From the NCBI GenBank assembly GCA_023405705.1, contig JAEXXR010000320.1, positions 1 through 13,234 on the forward strand: a stretch of 13,234 nucleotides of DNA, in the 5' to 3' direction. Made by a program: the position numbers and the translations under genes. The notes beneath the pieces were generated by a model. The model did not search any database and was not told where the DNA came from. It was given only the letters and a program-made list of their open reading frames with translations. Positions 9,597 to 13,234 of this stretch are shown piece by piece. This DNA is from Actinomycetes bacterium. Lineage in GTDB: Bacteria; Actinomycetota; Thermoleophilia; Solirubrobacterales; Solirubrobacteraceae. Position 1 is the stretch's first letter; every line of letters begins with the position of its first letter.

Positions 9597-10406
9597 GTGG
9601 ACTCCGTGTTCAAGGCCCTCGCCGACCCGACGCGCCGCGCGCTGATGGACGCGCTCTTCGAACGGGACGGGCAGACGCTCGGCTCGCTGGAGGAGCGGCT
9701 TCCGATGACGCGCTTCGGCGTGATGAAGCACCTGAGAGTGCTGGAGGAGGCGGGGATCGTGACGACGCGCAGACGCGGTCGCGAGAAGCTGCACTTCCTG
9801 AACCCGGTCCCGATCCGGCTCGTCCACGACCGCTGGGTGAGCAAGTACGCAGAGCCGTGGGCGGCGACGCTCAGCGCGCTCAAGCAGACGCTGGAGGACG
9901 AACAGATGAGCACGGTCAAGACGGTCTCCTGGGCCGAGGGCACAGCGCCGGTCGCCGACGGCACCGCGGTGTTCGAGGTCTTCATCAAGACGACGCCCGA
10001 GCGGCTGTGGGCGGCGATCACCGACCCCGAGCAGCGCGCGAAGTACAACTTCGGCGTCGCGGTGCAGTCGGAGTGGACGCCCGGCTCCCGCTACGAGTCG
10101 GGCGTGCCCGGCGTCGTCGACATCGCCGCCGGCGAGAACCTCGTCGTCGAGCCGCCGCGCCTGCTCGTGCAGACCTTCCAGGCGCTGTGGAGCGACGACG
10201 TCAAGGCGCAGGGCACGACGCGCGTGACGTGGGAGATCGAGCAGGTCGGCAGCTCCTGCCGCCTCACCGTCACCCACGACCAGCTCCCCGCCGGCGCCAA
10301 CGCCGAGCTGTACGGCGGCTGGCCGATGATCCTCTCCGGCCTCAAGACGCTGCTGGAGACCGGCGAGCTGCTCGACACCCCGGGCTCGCTGCGGTTCGTC
10401 GGATGA
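9597..10406 (+). CDS. ArsR-family transcriptional regulator fused to an SRPBCC (AHSA1-like) domain
   Basis: 269 residues from GTG 9597. Residues 1-95 are an ArsR-type winged helix: VFKALADPTRRALMDAL, then LEERLPMTRFGVMKHLRVLEEAG and the wing RRRGREKLHFLNP. No metal-binding cysteine motif is visible, so a ligand other than thiophilic metal is likely. From about residue 120 an SRPBCC/AHSA1-like domain follows (FEVFIKTTPERLWAAITDPE, then LLVQTFQALW, TRVTWEIEQ and GWPMILSGLKTLLETGE), a fold that binds hydrophobic ligands and could sense the effector. More often these are two adjacent genes; here they are one frame. GTG 9567 is an alternative start but lies inside the promoter and operator. The stop overlaps the next ATG (ATGA). 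Autoregulation through the 9567-9582 palindrome is inferred. Confidence 0.88.
   Translation: MDSVFKALADPTRRALMDALFERDGQTLGSLEERLPMTRFGVMKHLRVLEEAGIVTTRRRGREKLHFLNPVPIRLVHDRWVSKYAEPWAATLSALKQTLEDEQMSTVKTVSWAEGTAPVADGTAVFEVFIKTTPERLWAAITDPEQRAKYNFGVAVQSEWTPGSRYESGVPGVVDIAAGENLVVEPPRLLVQTFQALWSDDVKAQGTTRVTWEIEQVGSSCRLTVTHDQLPAGANAELYGGWPMILSGLKTLLETGELLDTPGSLRFVG
9893..9908 (+). promoter_or_regulatory. Internal ribosome-binding site and ATG at the ArsR/SRPBCC junction
   Basis: GGAGG (9893-9897) lies 8 nt before an in-frame ATG (9906-9908, residue 104) that begins MSTVKTVS, a plausible N-terminus for a stand-alone SRPBCC protein. It could yield a separate SRPBCC domain or be a relic of the two-gene ancestor. 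Confidence 0.4.
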
Positions 10407-10675
10407 CGGCGGCGTCGTCGGGAGGCCCGGCGGCCGGCGCGCCCGAGGCGGTGCGGCGGCTCGACGCGCTCGTCGGGCGCTGGGCCTCCTCCGGCGAGAT
10501 GGTGGACCCCGAGCGGTGGAGCAGGAACCAGCCGGCGGCGAGCCACTCGTACTCGTCGGTGCCGGCGACCGACGTGCGCGCCCCGGTCATGTCGGCGGCG
10601 TGGGAGCGGCTGGTCGCGGGGCGCGGCTGGGTCGACTGGATGGAGATGCGCTTCGAGCGGCTCGCGGCGGGCTGA
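10403..10675 (+). pseudogene. Rearranged DUF1579/lipocalin-like gene remnant (internal inversion plus deletion)
   Basis: An open frame of 90 codons overlaps the ArsR-SRPBCC stop by ATGA. Its N-terminus (RRLDALVGRWASSGEM) and C-terminus (MSAAWERLVAG, then WVDWMEMRFERL) resemble the two ends of a small DUF1579-like protein of roughly 140-150 residues, as I recall the family. The middle (about 10511-10579) is unrelated when read forward, but its reverse complement encodes TSVAGTDEYEWLAAGWFLLH, which looks like the conserved core of that same family. So roughly 70 bp appear inverted in place and about 50 residues deleted, leaving an open but non-native frame. The neighbours (SRPBCC upstream, RibD_C reductase downstream) commonly accompany such genes in actinobacteria. 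An assembly error is an alternative. Family assignment is from memory; the strand switch is seen directly. Confidence 0.6.
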
Positions 10676-10697
10676 CCGCGTCGTCCGGCTCGCATCT

Positions 10698-10728
10698 CAC
10701 CCGCGGGAGCGATGAGTTCTCGCGGGTG
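10698..10728 (+). terminator. Strong stem-loop between the gene remnant and the reductase
   Basis: CACCCGCG (10698-10705) pairs perfectly with CGCGGGTG (10721-10728), extended inward by four more pairs (two of them G-U) to a 12-bp stem with a 7-nt loop. Only a short T-rich stretch (TCTGTTGT) follows, so it may be an attenuator, a processing site or a terminator before a separately expressed reductase. No clear promoter is visible between it and 10788. Confidence 0.5.
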
Positions 10729-10788
10729 CGGCGGTCTGTTGTGGCGATGCGTCATCGTCCGACCGCAAGCGAAGCCACAGGAGAGTTC

Positions 10789-11352
10789 ATGCGTCCCCTC
10801 ATCGTCACCGCCTTCGTCTCCCTCGACGGCGTCATGCAGGCGCCCGGCGGCGAGCCGGGCTACCGCAACAGCGGCTGGACCTTCAAGGCGGTCGAGTTCG
10901 ACGAGGCCGCCTACGAGCTGAAGGGCCGCGAGCAGCAGGAGACGACCGCGCTGCTGCTCGGCCGCAGAAGCTACGAGGCGTTCGCGCCGGTCTGGCCGAC
11001 GATGGACGAGTTCGCCGAGTACAACGCGATGCCGCGCTACGTCGTCTCCACCACGCTGGAGTCCGACGACGAGCGCTGGCCGGCGACGATCCTGCGCTCG
11101 CTCGACGACGTCGCCGCGCTGAAGCAGACCGAGGGCGGCCCGATCGCCGTCCACGGCAGCGCCACGCTCGCGCACGGCCTCGCCGACGCCGGCCTCGTCG
11201 ACCGCTACCACCTGCTCGTCTTCCCGCTGCTGCTCGGCGCCGGGCTGCGCCTCTTCAGCGAGGCCGACAAGGACTGGACGAGACTGCAGCTGATCGAGCA
11301 CGAGGCGTACGCGAACGGGATCCAGAAGCAGGTCTTCGACGTCGTGCACTGA
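10789..11352 (+). CDS. Dihydrofolate reductase-family protein (RibD C-terminal domain)
   Basis: 187 residues from ATG 10789, with AGGAG at 10779-10783 five bases upstream. The N-terminal strand and loop VTAFVSLDGVMQAPGG, GRRSYEAF and the C-terminal HGSATLAHGLADAGLVDRYHLLVFPLLLGAGLRLF are characteristic of stand-alone RibD_C/YyaP-type proteins, about 180-190 residues long. The fold binds NADPH and is related to dihydrofolate reductase and to the reductase of riboflavin synthesis. Most stand-alone members have no known substrate, and this one should not be named folA or ribD. It is the third gene after the ArsR-SRPBCC regulator and may share its promoter, though a strong hairpin at 10698-10728 lies between. 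Confidence 0.9.
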   Translation: MRPLIVTAFVSLDGVMQAPGGEPGYRNSGWTFKAVEFDEAAYELKGREQQETTALLLGRRSYEAFAPVWPTMDEFAEYNAMPRYVVSTTLESDDERWPATILRSLDDVAALKQTEGGPIAVHGSATLAHGLADAGLVDRYHLLVFPLLLGAGLRLFSEADKDWTRLQLIEHEAYANGIQKQVFDVVH

Positions 11353-11371
11353 GCGGGGCAGTCGCGCCGCG

Positions 11372-11406
11372 CGCGGCGGGTGCGCCTCCGCTCACCGCGC
11401 GCCGCG
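11372..11406 (+). terminator. Bulged GC-rich hairpin after the reductase (terminator candidate)
   Basis: CGCGGCG (11372-11378) pairs with CGCCGCG (11400-11406) and GGTG (11379-11382) with CACC (11393-11396), with a 3-nt bulge and a 10-nt loop, 19 nt after the reductase stop. No T tract. Confidence 0.4.
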
Positions 11407-11412
11407 TGCGCT

Positions 11413-11431
11413 GCGCGCCGTTCAGGCGCGC
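11413..11431 (-). terminator. Hairpin after the PPOX gene (terminator candidate)
   Basis: GCGCGCC (11413-11419) and GGCGCGC (11425-11431) form a perfect 7-bp stem with a 5-nt loop, ending 10 nt beyond the minus-strand stop at 11442. It separates two convergent genes and may serve both strands. Confidence 0.45.
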
Positions 11432-11441
11432 GGCCGCGGCC

Positions 11442-12083
11442 TCACAGCTGTCTGCGGTAGACGTCCTCCAGCCACGCGTCGAAGGCGGCGGAGGTGCCGG
11501 TCGGGGCGCCCTTCTCGATCTCGCGCAGTGAGAAGACGCCGACGCCGCGGCTCATCGCCTCCGCGAGCGACTGCCATCTCGGGTCCCACAGGCCCGAGCG
11601 GATCAGCGCCTTGCCGCAGTGCAGGTAGACCTCGGTCACGTCGACCACGAGCGCGAGCTTCGCGCTGCGGCCGTCGCTGTCGAAGCGGCGCAGCAGCTCG
11701 GGGTCGTCGGTGACGTAGCCCGCGCCGTTGACGCGCAGCGTCTCGCGCAGGCCCGGGACGAAGAAGAGCGTGCCGACGGCCGGGTTCTCCAGCAGGTTCT
11801 CGAACGACTGCACCAGTCTGTTGCCGGTGCGGTCGGGGATCGCCAGCGTCCGCTCGCCGAGCACCTTGACGAACCCCGGGCCGTCGCCGCGCGGGCTGCA
11901 GTCGGCGCGGCCGTAGGCGTCGCAGGTCGCGAGCGTCATGAACGGCGAGTGGGCGATGAAGCGGCGCGCGGTCTCCCCGATCGTCTCGGCGACCTTCGTC
12001 GCGATCATCTCGTGCGGGTAGCCGATCACCGCGCGGATCTGCTCGCGGTCGAGTCTGCGGAAGACGACGCGGGGCTCAGACAT
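11442..12083 (-). CDS. Pyridoxamine 5'-phosphate oxidase-family FMN-binding protein (DR_2398/MSMEG_1061-like)
   Basis: 213 residues from ATG 12083, which overlaps the end of the upstream reductase by 8 nt. The split-barrel flavin fold is indicated by HSPFMTLATCDAYGRADCSPRGD (residues 45-67), the phosphate-binding-type stretch IPDRTGNRLVQSFENLLENP (82-101), VGTLFFVPGLRETLRVNG and VYLHCGKALIRSGLWDP (152-168). These match a PPOX subgroup of about 200 residues whose substrates are unknown; it is not the vitamin B6 enzyme PdxH. No ribosome-binding site of note precedes the start, so coupling to the reductase is likely. The genetic link suggests that the reductase supplies electrons to its flavin, which is inference. 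An upstream GTG or ATG start inside the reductase gene is not supported by homology. Confidence 0.88.
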   Translation of the reverse strand: MSEPRVVFRRLDREQIRAVIGYPHEMIATKVAETIGETARRFIAHSPFMTLATCDAYGRADCSPRGDGPGFVKVLGERTLAIPDRTGNRLVQSFENLLENPAVGTLFFVPGLRETLRVNGAGYVTDDPELLRRFDSDGRSAKLALVVDVTEVYLHCGKALIRSGLWDPRWQSLAEAMSRGVGVFSLREIEKGAPTGTSAAFDAWLEDVYRRQL

Positions 12084-13059
12084 CGAGCACCAGCCGCTCG
12101 CCGCAGGCGCGCGAGACGCACGGCAGCATCGTGTCGTTCGCCGCCTGCTGGGCGGCGGTGAGGATGTCGTCGCGGTGCTCGGGCTCGCCCTCCAGCACGC
12201 CGACCTGGCAGGCACCGCAGACCCCCGATCTGCACGACGAGGAGATCCCGATCCCGGCCCGCAGGAGGCCGTCGAGCACGCTCTCCTCGGTGTCGACCAG
12301 CACCTCCACCCCGCTGCGCGCCGCCAGCACCGCGATCTCCCGGTCGGGCCCGTGCTCGCGCACCGTCGGCGCGAACCGCTCGAAGCGGACGTCCTCCTCC
12401 GGCCAGCCGTGCTCGGCCGCGACCGTCCGCACCGCGTCGATCAGCGGCTGCGGCCCGCAGGTGTAGAGCAGCGTCCCCTCCTCGCGCCGCGCCAGCAGAC
12501 GGTCGAGCGGCAGCCGCCGCTCCTCGTCGTCGGCCCACACCTGCACGGCCCCGCCGTGCTCGGAGACCAGCTCGCGCCAGAACGCCATCGTCCGCCGGCT
12601 GCGGCCGCCGTAGTGCAGCGACCAGCGCGCGCCCCGCGCCGCCGCGTCGCGTGCCATCGACAGCAGCGGCGTGATCCCGATCCCGCCGCCGATCAGCAGG
12701 TACGACGGCGCCGGGTCCAGGGCGAAGTGGTTGCGCGGCGCGCTCACCCGCACCCGCTGCCCCGGCCGCAGGAAGACGTGGACGTACTCGCTGCCACCGC
12801 GGCTGGCCAGCTGCTGCAGCACCGCGACGCGATAGGAGGAGAAGTCGGCCGGCGACTCGATCAGCGAGTACTGCCGCGCGATCCCGACCGGCAGCATCAG
12901 GTCGACGTGCGCACCCGGCTCCCACGCCGGCAGCGGCGCGCCGTCGACGCGCTCCAGCCGCACCGAGACGACCGCGTCGGCCTCCAACGTCAGCTGCGTC
13001 ACGACGACCTCGAACGAGGCCGCCGCCGTCCCTGCGGTCCCGTCGCTCACAGCGCTCAT
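12076..13059 (-). CDS. Oxygenase-type reductase with FMN, NAD(P)H and C-terminal [2Fe-2S] domains (phthalate dioxygenase reductase family)
   Basis: 327 residues from ATG 13059. Domain order is FMN-binding barrel (RQYSLIES, 63-70), nicotinamide-binding domain (LLIGGGIGITPLLSM, 121-135; CGPQPLIDAV, 201-210) and a plant-type ferredoxin domain with cluster cysteines C276, C281, C284 and C314 (SSCRSGVCGACQVG, then LPCVSRA). Proteins of this layout take hydride from NAD(P)H and pass single electrons through the iron-sulfur cluster to a Rieske oxygenase or another acceptor. No oxygenase subunit is in the window; the overlapping downstream gene is a PPOX flavoprotein, so either that is the acceptor or the oxygenase lies beyond the right edge. 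ATGA overlap with the preceding amidohydrolase indicates coupled translation. Length and all cofactor motifs are normal. Confidence 0.94.
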   Translation of the reverse strand: MSAVSDGTAGTAAASFEVVVTQLTLEADAVVSVRLERVDGAPLPAWEPGAHVDLMLPVGIARQYSLIESPADFSSYRVAVLQQLASRGGSEYVHVFLRPGQRVRVSAPRNHFALDPAPSYLLIGGGIGITPLLSMARDAAARGARWSLHYGGRSRRTMAFWRELVSEHGGAVQVWADDEERRLPLDRLLARREEGTLLYTCGPQPLIDAVRTVAAEHGWPEEDVRFERFAPTVREHGPDREIAVLAARSGVEVLVDTEESVLDGLLRAGIGISSSCRSGVCGACQVGVLEGEPEHRDDILTAAQQAANDTMLPCVSRACGERLVLDV

Positions 13060-13234
13060 GCCGCGTGCACCGTCCTCCCGTCGACGATCGTCATCCGCAC
13101 CGGGATGCTCGTCAGCTCGTCGGCGGCGGTGTCGACCGGATCGGCGCCGAGCACCGTCAGGTCGGCGCGGTAGCCCGGCGCGATGCAGCCGTTGAGGTGG
13201 CGCTCGCCGACGGCCGCCGCGGCACCGCTGGTGT
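13056..13234 (-). CDS. Amidohydrolase-family protein, C-terminal 58 residues (continues past right edge)
   Basis: Only the end of the protein is in the window. It reads ...HLNGCIAPGYRADLTVLGADP... then IPVRMTIVDGRTVHAA and a stop that overlaps the reductase ATG (ATGA). The GxIxPGYRADLTVL and final TIVDGRTV segments are typical of the last strands of composite-barrel amidohydrolases such as the YtcJ/amidohydrolase-3 group. The metal-binding residues lie outside the window, so substrate and activity are unknown. It is the first visible gene of a minus-strand operon with the reductase and the PPOX protein. Confidence 0.82.
   Translation of the reverse strand, partial: TSGAAAAVGERHLNGCIAPGYRADLTVLGADPVDTAADELTSIPVRMTIVDGRTVHAA

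Noticed and set aside
9416..10048. Longer amidohydrolase frame extending upstream to 10048
   Set aside because: It runs antisense through the ArsR gene; AAGGAGG before ATG 9415 and the M20D homology fix the start.
10342..11349. Long minus-strand open frame opposite the reductase, which contains the EYEWLAAGWFLLH segment
   Set aside because: Apart from that segment it is the antisense shadow of the reductase and neighbours, with arginine- and glycine-rich nonsense typical of GC-rich antisense frames and no ribosome-binding site.

Overview
The window is 13.2 kb of very GC-rich DNA with almost uniformly G/C third codon positions. A GC-rich actinobacterium fits best. The support is a furA-katG pair, promoters that seem to start transcription on GTG start codons, and a secreted protein joining prealbumin-like repeats to a DUF11 domain. 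I lean towards the Solirubrobacterales/Conexibacter kind, but that placement is only a guess.

Layout. (1) Positions 1-2761, plus strand: the C-terminal part of an aldehyde dehydrogenase overlaps by 4 nt an IlvD/Edd-family [2Fe-2S] dehydratase, a pairing typical of oxidative sugar-acid degradation. (2) 2888-5626, minus strand: a Fur-family peroxide regulator (furA type) followed by catalase-peroxidase katG. Upstream lie a TTGACA promoter and a CCTTG..CAAGG dyad. (3) 5774-7987, minus: a large secreted protein with three prealbumin-like repeats, a proline-rich linker and a DUF11 domain. (4) 8057-9415, minus: an M20D amidohydrolase. (5) 9597-11352, plus, divergent from the amidohydrolase: an ArsR-SRPBCC fusion regulator, then a small gene that looks rearranged (part of its family core reads on the opposite strand), then a RibD_C/dihydrofolate-reductase-like protein. 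(6) 11442-13234, minus: three overlapping genes in the order amidohydrolase C-terminus, FMN/[2Fe-2S] oxygenase-type reductase, PPOX-family flavoprotein.

How the parts work together. Region 1 would dehydrate a sugar acid and oxidise a resulting semialdehyde. Region 2 is a self-contained peroxide-defence unit. Region 5 carries its own switch: a perfect GTGACC-N4-GGTCAC palindrome sits between the -35 and -10 of the arsR promoter. A 12/16 match lies in front of the divergent amidohydrolase, so the ArsR protein may control both sides. Region 6 looks like a translationally coupled catabolic operon in which the reductase could pass electrons to the flavoprotein.

The most unusual observation is at 10403-10675. 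The start and end of a DUF1579/lipocalin-like protein read on the plus strand, but its diagnostic EYEWLxxGxFLLH-type core reads only on the minus strand. This suggests a small internal inversion plus a deletion. Next in interest are the in-frame ArsR-SRPBCC fusion that keeps a ribosome-binding site and ATG at the domain junction, and the identical geometry of the furA and arsR promoters. I saw no RNA genes, CRISPR arrays, insertion sequences or phage genes.
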